Assembly (NCBI GenBank): GCA_011391745.1
Contig: JAABPX010000022.1
Location: forward strand, 1 to 41,335
DNA length: 41,335 bases
Source of the DNA: Comamonadaceae bacterium
Lineage (GTDB): Bacteria; Pseudomonadota; Gammaproteobacteria; Burkholderiales; Burkholderiaceae_C
Reading direction: 5' to 3'
The position numbers were made by a program, and so were the translations under genes. Positions 1 through 8,568 of this stretch are shown here, in pieces (within the stretch, counting starts at the first letter, position 1; each line of letters starts with the position of its first letter). The notes under the pieces are model-generated. The model was not told the DNA's origin. It saw only the letters and a list, made by a program, of their open reading frames with translations, and searched no databases.

Positions 1-1
1 G

Positions 2-427
2 TGCGCCATCGCACAAGCCTTGGTGCGTTTCAACGCCGACCGATTCGTGGAGCGTTATTCACCGGTCAGCGTGGCGCGCACGGCCTTGTGCACCTTGGCT
101 TTGGCGGTGCTGTTGGTGTTTTTTGCGCCGCACCCCGCCGTGGCTTATGTGGGCTTTGCGTTGATGGGTGCGGGCACCAGCGTGGTGTTCCCCTTGGCCA
201 TGTCGGCCGCCGCGCAACGGCAAGACCGCCCGGCGGCCATCAACGTGGCGGCCTTGTCGCAATTGGCCTTCACCGCGTTTTTGCTGGCCCCGCCGCTATT
301 GGGTATGGTCGCCGAGGCCGTGGGCATTCGCTGGGCGTTTGGCGTGTGTTTGCCGCTGGTCTTGCTGAGCCTGTGGGCCACGCGGGAGTTGCGGGAACGC
401 GCACGAGGCGGTGAGTGGAGCGGGTGA
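2..427 (+). CDS. MFS transporter, C-terminal part (cut by window edge)
   Basis: Reading frame 2 is open from the first base and ends at TGA 425-427, so only about 140 C-terminal residues of a longer protein are present. The visible part has three to four hydrophobic stretches (around CTLALAVLLVFFA, AYVGFALMGAGTSVVF and FGVCLPLVLLSLWA) joined by short polar loops. A small-residue run, GFALMGAGTSVVFPLAM, is typical of late helices in major facilitator superfamily permeases. The protein would be in the inner membrane. The substrate cannot be told from this end. The last 12 bases overlap the 3' end of the tRNA-Gly gene on the opposite strand, and I see no terminator of its own. Confidence 0.75.
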   Translation, partial: CAIAQALVRFNADRFVERYSPVSVARTALCTLALAVLLVFFAPHPAVAYVGFALMGAGTSVVFPLAMSAAAQRQDRPAAINVAALSQLAFTAFLLAPPLLGMVAEAVGIRWAFGVCLPLVLLSLWATRELRERARGGEWSG

Positions 428-489
428 TGGGAATCGAACCCACGTTATTTGCTTGGGAAGCAAGAGTCCTACCATTGAACGACACCCGC
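416..489 (-). tRNA. tRNA-Gly (anticodon CCC)
   Basis: Read on the minus strand, the gene starts GCGGGTG at 489 and ends CACCCGC, T, CCA at 416. That gives a perfect 7-bp acceptor stem, discriminator U and an encoded CCA. The T arm contains GGGTTCGATTCCC. The anticodon loop is TTCCCAA, so the anticodon is CCC, as in E. coli glyU. The anticodon stem has one C-A mismatch at its base. Length is 74 nt. The 3' end, including CCA, overlaps the last codons of the convergent MFS gene. Confidence 0.95.
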
Positions 490-498
490 AGACGGTAG

Positions 499-504
499 AT
501 TTTA
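499..504 (-). promoter_or_regulatory. Possible -10 box for tRNA-Gly
   Basis: On the minus strand TAAAAT lies 9 nt upstream of the tRNA 5' end, the right distance for a -10 element. No good -35 hexamer is visible at 16-18 bp, so this is a weak call. Confidence 0.3.
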
Positions 505-520
505 GCCCACCGGCGCCCAA

Positions 521-1030
521 TCACGGCTGGGTGGTCGCTGCAGCCACATAAGCGCTGCGAATGCGCTCCAAACGGGCGCGGTTGACGCCAAAGTCTTCGC
601 GGCCCAAACGGCTGGCGCTGCGAACCTCAATGACTTGGCGCGCGGGGTTAAACCAAAACTCCATGTCGTCCACAAAGCCAAGCCAAGGGGTTCGGGCGGT
701 GGCTCGGATATAAGCGTCGTTGCTCACCAACACCTGCACGCCGGGCTGGGCGGCCAAGACGGTGTTGAGCGCCGCCATCGATTCGCTTGGTGTTGCGCCC
801 AGCAGGGGCAAGGGGTCCACTTGGGCGTAAGCCGCTTGTGGGTGATTGGGGTCGAGCGCGGCTTGGCTGCTCACGCTGTTGCGCGTCTGAGAAGGCGCTT
901 TGAGCCGGTCGCCGTCGATGCCCAAATCGGTGGGCACAGGGCCGCTGAGCCAACCGAGTTGGCCCACCAACACCAACAACAGGGGCAGGGCAGTCAAAGA
1001 GGCCATGGCAATCCACAGGTTCATTTTCAT
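521..1030 (-). CDS. DUF1499 family membrane-anchored or exported protein
   Basis: A protein of about 169 residues, taking ATG at 1030; a TTG at 1036 is the longer alternative. Residues 1-28 form one hydrophobic segment (IAMASLTALPLLLVLVGQLGWL), a signal anchor or uncleaved signal. The rest carries DUF1499 hallmarks: an early NSVSSQA motif, then WLGFVDDMEFWFN, then VIEVRSASRLGREDFGVNRARLERIR, which match the conserved core of the family. From memory most members have CP..PNCVSSQ at the first motif, and both cysteines are replaced here (APSQTRNSVSSQ). Function of the family is unknown. It starts 9 nt after the yjgR stop, so the two are probably cotranscribed. Confidence 0.8.
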   Translation of the reverse strand: MKMNLWIAMASLTALPLLLVLVGQLGWLSGPVPTDLGIDGDRLKAPSQTRNSVSSQAALDPNHPQAAYAQVDPLPLLGATPSESMAALNTVLAAQPGVQVLVSNDAYIRATARTPWLGFVDDMEFWFNPARQVIEVRSASRLGREDFGVNRARLERIRSAYVAAATTQP

Positions 1031-1038
1031 GCCCAACT

Positions 1039-2526
1039 TCAGCGCTTGCCGCCCAAGATGCCGCCCAGAATGCCCCGCACAATCTGTCGCCCAATGCTCG
1101 AGCCCACGGTGCGCACCACGGTTTTGGTCATGGTTTGCACCAGCCCGTCGTGTTGGCCGCCGCGTGGGCCGGTGCGCCCAAACAGCAAATCCTTTACCGC
1201 GCTGGACTCGCCTGCGCTGGCCTCGGTGGCTGCGGCAGCGCTTTGGCGTTGCTCGGCGTGGGCCTTGAGCATTTCAAAAGCACTCTCGCGGTCCAAGGCT
1301 TTTTCGTACACACCGGCCACCAAGGACGAGGCCATCAAGGTTTGGCGCTGCTCCGTGTTGATCGGGCCAATTTGACTGGCTGGGGGCAGCACATACACCC
1401 GCTCGGTGGGCGAGGGCCGGCCTTTGGCGTCAAGCAGGCTAATGAGGGCTTCGCCCACGGCCAGTTCGGTGATCGCCGCTTCGATGTCCAAGCCCGCGTT
1501 GGGGCGCATGGTTTGGGCCGTGGCCTTGACGGCCTTTTGGTCACGCGGGGTGAAGGCACGCAAAGCGTGTTGCACACGGTTGCCGAGTTGGGCCAACACG
1601 CTGTCGGGAATGTCCAGCGGGTTTTGTGTCACAAAGTACACCCCCACGCCTTTGGATCGCACCAAGCGCACGACCAATTCGATGCGTTCAAGCAGTACCT
1701 TGGGCGCGTCGTTGAAAAGCAGGTGGGCTTCGTCAAAGAAAAAAACCAGCTTCGGCTTGTCGGGATCACCGATTTCGGGCAACTGCTCGAACAGCTCGGA
1801 GAGCATCCACAACAAAAAGGTGGCATACAGACGGGGCGAGTTCAGCAGTTTGTCGGCGGCCAAAATGTTGACCATGCCTTGACCGCCCACGGTTTGCATG
1901 AAGTCGTCGATGTTGAGCATGGGCTCGCCAAAAAAGCGGTCACCGCCTTGTTGTTCGATTTGCATCAGCCCGCGCTGAATGGCCCCCACGCTGGCCGCGC
2001 TGATGTTGCCGTATTCGGTGGTGAAGTTTTTGGCGTTGTCGCCCACGTGCTGCAGCATGGCACGCAGGTCTTTCATGTCGAGCAAGAGCATGCCTTGGTC
2101 GTCGGCAATTTTGAAGACCAGTTGCAAAACGCCCGCTTGGGTGTCGTTGAGGTCGAGCATGCGAGAGAGCAGCAGCGGCCCCATGTCGCTGACGGTGGCG
2201 CGCACCGGGTGGCCTTGTTCACCGAACACGTCCCACACGGTGGTGGGGCAGGCGTGCGGTGCGGGCAGTTCAATGCCACGGTCTTTGAGCACTTGGCTGA
2301 TTTTTTCGCCAAAGCGGCCGTGTTGGCTGATGCCGCCCAAGTCCCCTTTGATGTCGGCCATGAAGACCGGCACGCCTTGGCGCGAGAAAGCCTCGGCCAT
2401 GGCTTGTAGGGTGACGGTTTTGCCGGTACCGGTGGCGCCGGTGATCAGTCCGTGGCGGTTGGCCAAGGCGGGCAGCAATTCGCAACGCGTTTGGGCGTTT
2501 TGGGCAATGGGCATGGCTTGTGACAT
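1039..2526 (-). CDS. yjgR: DUF853 / HerA-like ATPase of the YjgR type
   Basis: About 495 residues from ATG 2526. A longer open frame to 2634 exists but would run across the yebC start, so I do not use it. The Walker A motif GATGTGKT is at residues 30-37 and the Walker B motif is [11 protein letters not shown]. The motif [23 protein letters not shown] and a glycine-rich C-terminus ([21 protein letters not shown]) are characteristic of the YjgR/DUF853 family, P-loop ATPases related to the HerA-FtsK helicases. The cellular role is not established. It is transcribed divergently from yebC across an 82-bp gap and is followed 9 nt later by the DUF1499 gene. Confidence 0.9.
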   Translation of the reverse strand: MSQAMPIAQNAQTRCELLPALANRHGLITGATGTGKTVTLQAMAEAFSRQGVPVFMADIKGDLGGISQHGRFGEKISQVLKDRGIELPAPHACPTTVWDVFGEQGHPVRATVSDMGPLLLSRMLDLNDTQAGVLQLVFKIADDQGMLLLDMKDLRAMLQHVGDNAKNFTTEYGNISAASVGAIQRGLMQIEQQGGDRFFGEPMLNIDDFMQTVGGQGMVNILAADKLLNSPRLYATFLLWMLSELFEQLPEIGDPDKPKLVFFFDEAHLLFNDAPKVLLERIELVVRLVRSKGVGVYFVTQNPLDIPDSVLAQLGNRVQHALRAFTPRDQKAVKATAQTMRPNAGLDIEAAITELAVGEALISLLDAKGRPSPTERVYVLPPASQIGPINTEQRQTLMASSLVAGVYEKALDRESAFEMLKAHAEQRQSAAAATEASAGESSAVKDLLFGRTGPRGGQHDGLVQTMTKTVVRTVGSSIGRQIVRGILGGILGGKR

Positions 2527-2608
2527 GGGCAGGCTTTTTAAAAGTGACGTGAGCGAAAACGTAAAATCAGCATTACAACAAATTTCAGCACTGCAAAAGG
2601 ATACTTTC

Positions 2609-3337
2609 GTGGCGGGACACAGCAAATGGGCCAATATTCAGCATCGCAAAGGCCGGCAGGATGAAAAACGTGGGCGCATCTGGACGCGCGTGATCCGTGA
2701 AATCATGGTGGCGGCCCGCCAAGGCGGCGGCGATTTGGACGCCAACCCCCGCTTGCGTTTGGCGGTGGACAAAGCCAAAGCCGCCAACATGCCCGCCGAC
2801 ACCATCAAGCGCAACATCGACAAAGCCACAGGCAACCTTGAAGGCGTGAACTACGAAGAAATTCGCTACGAGGGCTACGGCATCGGTGGCGCAGCCATCA
2901 TTGTGGACACCATGACGGACAACCGCGTGCGCACAGTCGCCGAGGTGCGGCACGTGCTGAGCAAACACGGTGGCAACTTGGGCACCGAAGGCTCGGTGGC
3001 CTTTCAGTTCCAACACTGCGGCCAGTTTGTGTTCGCGCCCGGCACGTCTGAAGACCGTGTGATGGAAGTGGCGCTGGAGGCCGGCGCCAACGACGTGATC
3101 ACCGACGAAGACGGTGCCATCGAGGTGCTGTGTGCCGTGTCGGACTTTGAGGCGGTCAAAAAAGCCTTGGAAGGCGCGGGCCTCACGCCCGATATGGCCG
3201 AGGTCACCATGCGCGCTGAGAACACCGTGGCCTTGGCCGGCGACGACGCCGCTCGCATGCAAAAACTGCTCGACATCTTGGAAGACCTCGACGACGTGCA
3301 AAACGTGTTCCACAACGCCGAGATCAACGCCGAATGA
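2609..3337 (+). CDS. yebC: YebC/PmpR family protein
   Basis: 242 residues. The start is GTG at 2609, giving the family-typical N-terminus (M)[19 protein letters not shown] lies 7 nt upstream, and an in-frame extension upstream would enter yjgR. The conserved segments [17 protein letters not shown] and [19 protein letters not shown] are present and the length equals that of E. coli YebC. Members bind DNA as regulators (PmpR in Pseudomonas), and some have more recently been linked to relief of ribosome stalling; which applies here cannot be told. The stop overlaps the purD start as ATGA. Confidence 0.95.
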   Translation: MAGHSKWANIQHRKGRQDEKRGRIWTRVIREIMVAARQGGGDLDANPRLRLAVDKAKAANMPADTIKRNIDKATGNLEGVNYEEIRYEGYGIGGAAIIVDTMTDNRVRTVAEVRHVLSKHGGNLGTEGSVAFQFQHCGQFVFAPGTSEDRVMEVALEAGANDVITDEDGAIEVLCAVSDFEAVKKALEGAGLTPDMAEVTMRAENTVALAGDDAARMQKLLDILEDLDDVQNVFHNAEINAE

Positions 3338-4626
3338 CACCCATCACCGCTTTGAAAGTCTTGGTCATTGGCGGGGGCGGGCGTGAGCACGCTTTGGCTT
3401 GGAAGTTGGCGCAGTCGCCCAGCGTGGCCCAGGTGTTCGTCGCCCCCGGCAACGCGGGCACCGAGCGCGACCCTCAACTCACCAACATCGACATCACCGA
3501 TCACCACGCCTTGCGCGAATGGGCACAGGCCCAGGGCATTGACTTGACCGTGGTCGGCCCCGAGGCGCCCTTGGCCGCTGGTGTGGTCGATGCTTTTCGC
3601 GCCCACGACTTGGCCATCTTCGGCCCCACACAGGCCGCCGCACAACTGGAGAGTTCCAAAGCCTTTTCCAAGGCTTTCATGAAGCGCCACGGCATTCCCA
3701 CCGCCGACTACGACACCTTCACCGACGCGCAAGCCGCCCACGATTACGTGCAGGCCAAGGGTGCGCCCATCGTCATCAAGGCCGATGGTTTGGCGGCGGG
3801 CAAGGGCGTGGTCGTGGCCATGAGTTTGGCCGAAGCACACGAGGCGATTGACTTCATGTTGCTCGACAACACCTTGGGTGTGGCGCACAACGCGGGCGGT
3901 GCTCGGGTGGTGATCGAAGAATTTTTGACCGGCGAAGAGGCCAGCTTCATCGTGCTGTGTGATGGCCACATGGCCTTGCCTTTGGCCACCAGTCAAGACC
4001 ACAAGCGCCTCCTCGATGGCGACCAAGGCCCGAACACTGGCGGCATGGGCGCGTATTCGCCCGCGCCGGTGGTCACCCCCGACATTCACCGCCGCGCCAT
4101 GCAAGAGGTCATCGAGCCCACCTTGCGCGGCATGGCCGCCGACGGCATTCAATACACCGGTTTTTTGTACGCGGGCCTGATGATCACGCCCGACGGCCGT
4201 ATCAAGACCCTAGAGTTCAACTGCCGCATGGGCGACCCCGAAACCCAGCCCATCATGATGCGCCTGCGCAGCGACTTGGCGCAGGTGTTGTTGGCTGCGG
4301 CCAAGGGCGCCTTGGCGGGTCAAACCTTGGACTGGGACGATCGCGTGGCCCTGGGCGTGGTGTTGGCCGCGCACGGCTACCCGTTGTCGCCGCGCAAAGG
4401 CGACACCATCACCGGTTTGCCCGCCGACCGCAACGACACCATGGTGTTCCATGCCGGCACCCGTCAAGACCAAGGTCGGGTGCTCACGTCCGGCGGCCGT
4501 GTCTTGTGTGTGACGACCTTGGCCGCCAACGTCGCCCAAGCCCGCGAACAAGCCCAAGCCATCATCAACGGCATTGCGTTTGAGGGCATGCAACACCGCC
4601 GCGACATCGGCCACCGCGCGCTGTGA
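3334..4626 (+). CDS. purD: Phosphoribosylamine-glycine ligase (GAR synthetase)
   Basis: 430 residues, full family length. PurD catalyses the ATP-dependent joining of glycine to 5-phosphoribosylamine, the second step of purine synthesis, in the cytoplasm. The N-terminal [20 protein letters not shown] is the nucleotide-binding signature. The central ATP-grasp domain shows [17 protein letters not shown] and the family motif with [18 protein letters not shown], and [12 protein letters not shown] carries the metal ligands. The start overlaps yebC by 4 nt and the stop overlaps the next gene by 3 nt, so translation of the three is probably coupled. Confidence 0.97.
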   Translation: MTPITALKVLVIGGGGREHALAWKLAQSPSVAQVFVAPGNAGTERDPQLTNIDITDHHALREWAQAQGIDLTVVGPEAPLAAGVVDAFRAHDLAIFGPTQAAAQLESSKAFSKAFMKRHGIPTADYDTFTDAQAAHDYVQAKGAPIVIKADGLAAGKGVVVAMSLAEAHEAIDFMLLDNTLGVAHNAGGARVVIEEFLTGEEASFIVLCDGHMALPLATSQDHKRLLDGDQGPNTGGMGAYSPAPVVTPDIHRRAMQEVIEPTLRGMAADGIQYTGFLYAGLMITPDGRIKTLEFNCRMGDPETQPIMMRLRSDLAQVLLAAAKGALAGQTLDWDDRVALGVVLAAHGYPLSPRKGDTITGLPADRNDTMVFHAGTRQDQGRVLTSGGRVLCVTTLAANVAQAREQAQAIINGIAFEGMQHRRDIGHRAL

Positions 4627-5243
4627 CGGCCCCCGAAGTTTTGCTTGCGCCGCAACCCGTGGCTTTGCGCCCCCGGCATTGGGCGCACGCCGTGTTGCGC
4701 TGGTTTGGCTGGCGCGTGGTGTTTGATGGTCTGCCAGCTCGCCAAGGGGTGTTTGTGGTTTACCCCCACACCAGCAATTGGGATTTTCCGTACTCGGTCA
4801 TGGCCAAATGGGCGATTGGTTTGGACGTGAAGTTTTGGGCCAAGGACAGTTTGTTTCGCGTGCCCGTGTTCGGCGCGTGGTTGCGTTGGCTCGGCGGGGT
4901 GTCTTTGTCGCGCCGGGGCGCACAAGGGGCCGTCGGCGACATGCTGGGCCACTTTGAAGCGGCTCGTCGCCAAGATCAATTTTTTTGGCTGGCCCTCTCG
5001 CCCGAAGGCACACGCGGGCGCACCGACGGCTGGCGCAGCGGTTTTTACCAAGTGGCCTTGGGTGCGGACGTGCCGTTGGCTTTGGTTCGTTTGGATTACG
5101 CCCTGAAAACGGTGGACGTGAGCCAATTTGTGCGTTTGTCGGGGGATGTGACGGCCGATTACGAGCACATGTCGGCGGCCTTGAGCAGCACACAAGGTCG
5201 CCACGCTGACCAAGCCAGCCCCATTCGCCCCATGCCCCGTTGA
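4623..5243 (+). CDS. PlsC-like 1-acylglycerol-3-phosphate acyltransferase family protein
   Basis: 206 residues, starting at a GTG that overlaps the purD stop. The acyltransferase signature HX4D is present as HTSNWD (H49, D54), and the second motif EGTR is at 128-131 inside [17 protein letters not shown]. This is the LPLAT/AGPAT fold used to acylate lysophosphatidate or related lipids at the inner membrane. The short length and the [21 protein letters not shown] stretch resemble small LPLAT proteins whose acceptor is unproven, so I do not call it plsC. No clear transmembrane anchor is visible. Confidence 0.85.
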   Translation: MTAPEVLLAPQPVALRPRHWAHAVLRWFGWRVVFDGLPARQGVFVVYPHTSNWDFPYSVMAKWAIGLDVKFWAKDSLFRVPVFGAWLRWLGGVSLSRRGAQGAVGDMLGHFEAARRQDQFFWLALSPEGTRGRTDGWRSGFYQVALGADVPLALVRLDYALKTVDVSQFVRLSGDVTADYEHMSAALSSTQGRHADQASPIRPMPR

Positions 5244-5253
5244 AGCAGAGAAA

Positions 5254-6174
5254 GTGTTTGAGATGTGGAATAACGAAACCGTGAGCGCCTATTTGAAGGG
5301 CCTTCAAAACCGCATCACCGGCGCGATCGCTGAGATCGATGGGGGTGAGTTTTTGGTCGACGCTTGGCAAAAGCCCACGGGCGAGACCTTGCAAGGCCAA
5401 GGCATCACACAAATTTTGGAGGGCGGGGCGGTGTTTGAGCGTGCGGGTTGTGGTTTCTCGCACGTCAGTGGCCCGCAACTGCCCCCATCGGCCACTCAGC
5501 ACCGCCCCGAATTGGCCGGTGCGCCCTTTGAAGCCATGGGCGTTTCGCTGGTGTTTCACCCCCGCAACCCCTATGTGCCCACGGTACACATGAACGTGCG
5601 CATGATCAGCGCCCAACCCGCACAAGGCCAAGCGGTGAGCTGGTTTGGCGGCGGCATGGACCTCACGCCGTACTATGGTTTTGAAGAGGACGCCGTGCAC
5701 TTCCATCGCACCTGCCGCGATGCACTCACGCCCTTTGGCGAAGACAAATACCCGCGCTTCAAAACTTGGTGCGACGAGTACTTCTTCTTGAAGCACCGCA
5801 ACGAGCAACGCGGCGTGGGCGGCGTGTTCTTTGACGATTTCTCCGAACTCGGCCCACAGCGCAGTTTTGACATGATGGCGTCGGTGGGCGATGCGTTCTT
5901 GGGCGCTTACTTACCCATTGTGCAGCGTCGAAAAGACATGCCCCACACCCAGCGCGAGCGCGACTTCCAGCTCTACCGCCGTGGCCGTTACGTCGAATTC
6001 AACCTGGTGTTTGACCGTGGCACACACTTTGGCTTGCAGTCGGGCGGGCGCAGCGAATCGATTTTGTTGTCCATGCCGCCGCTGGTGACTTGGTCTTACC
6101 AATACCAGCCCGAGGCCGGCAGCCCAGAGGCGCGTTTGTACAGCGACTTCATCGTTCGCAAGGATTGGCTTTGA
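5254..6174 (+). CDS. hemF: Aerobic coproporphyrinogen III oxidase
   Basis: 306 residues from GTG 5254. ATG 5263 (MWNNETV) is an equally possible start, and the run GAGAAAG lies about 8 nt before it. The enzyme oxidatively decarboxylates coproporphyrinogen III to protoporphyrinogen IX using O2. The family segments are [45 protein letters not shown] and [16 protein letters not shown], and the length is close to E. coli HemF (299). It indicates haem synthesis under oxic conditions. It lies 10 nt after the acyltransferase and overlaps nadD. Confidence 0.97.
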   Translation: MFEMWNNETVSAYLKGLQNRITGAIAEIDGGEFLVDAWQKPTGETLQGQGITQILEGGAVFERAGCGFSHVSGPQLPPSATQHRPELAGAPFEAMGVSLVFHPRNPYVPTVHMNVRMISAQPAQGQAVSWFGGGMDLTPYYGFEEDAVHFHRTCRDALTPFGEDKYPRFKTWCDEYFFLKHRNEQRGVGGVFFDDFSELGPQRSFDMMASVGDAFLGAYLPIVQRRKDMPHTQRERDFQLYRRGRYVEFNLVFDRGTHFGLQSGGRSESILLSMPPLVTWSYQYQPEAGSPEARLYSDFIVRKDWL

Positions 6175-6788
6175 TGGGTGCTTTGGGCGGCAACAACGTT
6201 GACCGCTTGGGCGTGTTTGGTGGCGCGTTTGACCCACCTCACGCGGCACACCAAGCCATGGTGCAAACAGCGATGGAGCAATTGTCATTGGACCGCTTGC
6301 TGATCGTGCCCACTGGGCAGGCCTACCACAAGGCACGACCTTTGAGCGCCGCCGCTCACCGCTTGGCCATGTGCGAGGCCGTTTGGGGTGATGTGCCTGG
6401 AGTGCAGATCGACCCCAGAGAAACCCAACGCGAGCGCCCAAGCTACACTGTCGAGACTTTGACCCAATTGCGAACGCAGTGGCCGAACGCTCAAATCTTC
6501 TTGTTGATGGGGGCTGACCAATGGTCTGCATTCGCCACTTGGAAGGACTGGGCGAGCATTTTGGAAATGGCCACGGTGGTGGTGGCGCATCGCCCGGGAC
6601 ACGCCGAGCCCTCCACTGGTTTCTACCCTGTGCGTTTGTCCATGCCGGCGCTGCCTTACAGCTCCACCGAGCTTCGCGCAAAAGCCGCGCGCCAGGATAA
6701 CCCGCTGGACGTCAACGAACCCAGTCCACTGCATCCGGCCGTGGCAAGCTATATTTCACAACATCACCTCTATCAAAAGCCCTCATGA
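6174..6788 (+). CDS. nadD: Nicotinate-nucleotide adenylyltransferase
   Basis: 204 residues from ATG 6174, which shares one base with the hemF stop. NadD makes deamido-NAD from nicotinate mononucleotide and ATP. The nucleotidyltransferase motif GVFGGAFDPPHAAHQ is at the N-terminus, the middle has LLMGADQWSAFATWKDW, and the C-terminal SSTELRAKA is the family ISSTxIR motif. It is the first gene of a block with rsfS, rlmH, maf and rng in which every start overlaps or abuts the preceding stop. Confidence 0.96.
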   Translation: MGALGGNNVDRLGVFGGAFDPPHAAHQAMVQTAMEQLSLDRLLIVPTGQAYHKARPLSAAAHRLAMCEAVWGDVPGVQIDPRETQRERPSYTVETLTQLRTQWPNAQIFLLMGADQWSAFATWKDWASILEMATVVVAHRPGHAEPSTGFYPVRLSMPALPYSSTELRAKAARQDNPLDVNEPSPLHPAVASYISQHHLYQKPS

Positions 6789-7492
6789 CCAGCGAAACCA
6801 CTGCCAAAAAAGACGTTCAAAAACTCCAACGCGCCATCGTCGATGGCTTGGAAGACGTCAAGGGCCAAGACATTGTGGTGTTCAACACCGAACACCTCTC
6901 ACCCCTGTTTGAGCGTGTGATCATCGCCAGTGGCACCTCCAATCGACAAACCAAGGCCTTGGCCGCCAGTGTTCGCGACGCGGTGCGTGAAGCGGGCTTT
7001 GACAAGCCGCGAATCGAAGGCGAAGACAACGGCGAGTGGATCATTGTCGACTGTGGTGCGGCGGTGGCCCATGTCATGCAGCCCGTGATTCGTCAGTATT
7101 ACCACTTAGAAGAAATCTGGGGCGAAAAACCGGTGCGCACCAAACACGGCGCGGCCAAGCCCGAGGTGGCCAAACCAGCCAAGCCCGCCGCCAAAAAAGC
7201 CGCCGCCAAAACCGCGCCCAGCCGCAGCGCCAAGGCCACGGTGAAGTCTCAGGCCAAGGCCCAACCGGCCGTGGCACCCAAGGCACCCGCCAAGACCAGC
7301 AACCGCGCACCCGCCAAAACCCCAGTGAAAAAGGTTGCCACCAAAACCGCTGCGAAAACCACGGCCAAAGCGCCAGCCAAAAAGGTGCCAGCGAAAAAGA
7401 CCATGGCCAAATTGGTGGTGCAGTCCAAGCCCAAGACCGCGACCAAAACGCTGAGTAAGGCACCGGCCAAGAAAGTCGCCAAGAAAACATGA
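6785..7492 (+). CDS. rsfS: Ribosome silencing factor RsfS with a long Lys/Ala/Pro-rich C-terminal tail
   Basis: 235 residues, about twice the usual 105-120. Residues 1-115 are a complete RsfS/Iojap domain ([33 protein letters not shown], then [18 protein letters not shown], then YYHLEEIWG). This domain binds ribosomal protein uL14 and keeps subunits apart when nutrients are short. From about residue 118 to the end comes a low-complexity, strongly basic tail of Ala, Lys, Pro and Thr with repeated AKTxxK and APAKK units, ending KKVAKKT. The tail resembles histone H1-like or AlgP/PhaF-type tails. The frame stays intact and the stop overlaps rlmH by 4 nt, so the tail is not a frameshift artefact. 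Its function is unknown; binding to RNA is a reasonable guess. Confidence 0.93.
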   Translation: MTSETTAKKDVQKLQRAIVDGLEDVKGQDIVVFNTEHLSPLFERVIIASGTSNRQTKALAASVRDAVREAGFDKPRIEGEDNGEWIIVDCGAAVAHVMQPVIRQYYHLEEIWGEKPVRTKHGAAKPEVAKPAKPAAKKAAAKTAPSRSAKATVKSQAKAQPAVAPKAPAKTSNRAPAKTPVKKVATKTAAKTTAKAPAKKVPAKKTMAKLVVQSKPKTATKTLSKAPAKKVAKKT

Positions 7493-7956
7493 AACTGTGG
7501 GTCGTGGCGGTTGGGCAGCGCATGCCCGATTGGGCCCAAACCGCGTGTGACGACTACGTCAAACGCTTCGGGGCTGACTGGCGCTTGGAGGTCAAGACCG
7601 TCAAGACCGAACCGCGCGGCTCCAAAACCCGTGAAACCCTGCTGGCCGCTGAGCGGCTGCGCATCGAGGCCGTCATTCCCCGGGGCGCTCGCGTGGTGGC
7701 GTTGGACGAACGGGGCACCGCCTACACCACCCAAGCCTTGGCGCAGCAGCTCACGCAATGGCAAAGCATGGGCGATGACGTGGCTTTTGTGATTGGCGGC
7801 CCCGATGGCTTGTGCCCCGAATTCCGTGCCGCCGCGCCCGCTCGCCTGCGCTTGTCGGACATGACCTTGCCCCACGCCATGGCGCGTGTGCTCTTGGTCG
7901 AACAGCTCTACCGCGCTTGGTCCATCCTCTCCAACCATCCCTACCACCGTGAATAA
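7489..7956 (+). CDS. rlmH: 23S rRNA (pseudouridine1915-N3)-methyltransferase RlmH
   Basis: 155 residues, exactly the family length. RlmH is a SPOUT-class enzyme that methylates pseudouridine 1915 in helix 69 of 23S rRNA on assembled ribosomes, using SAM. The SAM-binding knot segments are [14 protein letters not shown] and [27 protein letters not shown], and the C-terminus NHPYHRE is nearly invariant in the family. It overlaps both rsfS (4 nt) and maf (8 nt). Confidence 0.97.
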   Translation: MKLWVVAVGQRMPDWAQTACDDYVKRFGADWRLEVKTVKTEPRGSKTRETLLAAERLRIEAVIPRGARVVALDERGTAYTTQALAQQLTQWQSMGDDVAFVIGGPDGLCPEFRAAAPARLRLSDMTLPHAMARVLLVEQLYRAWSILSNHPYHRE

Positions 7957-8557
7957 CTGGGTTTATTTGGCTTCACAAAGCCCACGCCGTCTGCAACTGC
8001 TCAACCAGTGGGGTGTGCGCTGCGAAATGCTGCTGCCCGACGACCAAGAGGACGCCGAAGCGCTGGAGGTCGTGCTGCCAGGCGAGGCCCCCGCCGCCTA
8101 TGTGCAGCGCGTGACCGGTCTCAAATTGCAAGCGGCCATGGCCAGGCGCGAGCGCCGTGGTTTGGCTCCCGGTTGGGTGCTGTGCGCCGATACCACGGTC
8201 GCTTTGGGCGAGCGCATTTTGGGAAAACCCGAGAGCCCCGATGAAGCCCGAGCCATGCTGCGGTCCTTGGCGGGTCAGTGGCACGGGGTGTTGACCGCCG
8301 TGGCTTTGGGCGATTCACCCACCACGGCCCGGGTGGCGCTGTCGGTCTCGCGCGTGAAGTTTGCCGACCTCAGCGACGAACAAATCGCAGCCTATGTCGC
8401 CAGCCAAGAGCCCATGGGCAAAGCCGGGGCCTACGCCATTCAGGGCCGGGCTTCCCTTTGGATCGAATCGATTGAGGGCAGTTATTCGGGCATCATGGGC
8501 CTGCCGGCACACGAGACCGCCCGGCTCATGGCCCAAGCGGGCTGGTCACTGTATTGA
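7949..8557 (+). CDS. maf: Maf family nucleoside triphosphate pyrophosphatase (YhdE type)
   Basis: 202 residues from a GTG at 7949 inside the end of rlmH. It gives (M)[17 protein letters not shown], the normal Maf N-terminus. Maf proteins hydrolyse non-canonical or pyrimidine NTPs. The segments [18 protein letters not shown] and [30 protein letters not shown] fit the dTTP/UTP-cleaving YhdE subgroup rather than YceF. The open frame runs further upstream, but an earlier start would lengthen the overlap with rlmH and add residues foreign to the family. Confidence 0.94.
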   Translation: MNNWVYLASQSPRRLQLLNQWGVRCEMLLPDDQEDAEALEVVLPGEAPAAYVQRVTGLKLQAAMARRERRGLAPGWVLCADTTVALGERILGKPESPDEARAMLRSLAGQWHGVLTAVALGDSPTTARVALSVSRVKFADLSDEQIAAYVASQEPMGKAGAYAIQGRASLWIESIEGSYSGIMGLPAHETARLMAQAGWSLY

Positions 8558-8568
8558 GGAACACCACC

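Noticed and set aside
1135..2409. Long plus-strand open frame (over 400 codons) opposite yjgR
   Set aside because: It is the antisense shadow of the yjgR ATPase, which has clear Walker motifs. The predicted product is His/Gly/Gln-rich with no recognisable domain, as expected from complementing GC-rich codons.
1979..2608. Upstream extension of the yebC frame
   Set aside because: It runs antisense through yjgR. The family N-terminus AGHSKW begins right after the GTG at 2609, which has an AAGGA upstream.
7136..7492. RsfS tail as a frameshift or assembly artefact
   Set aside because: The tail keeps codon use like its neighbours, has a consistent Lys/Ala/Pro composition and ends in the expected 4-nt overlap with rlmH.
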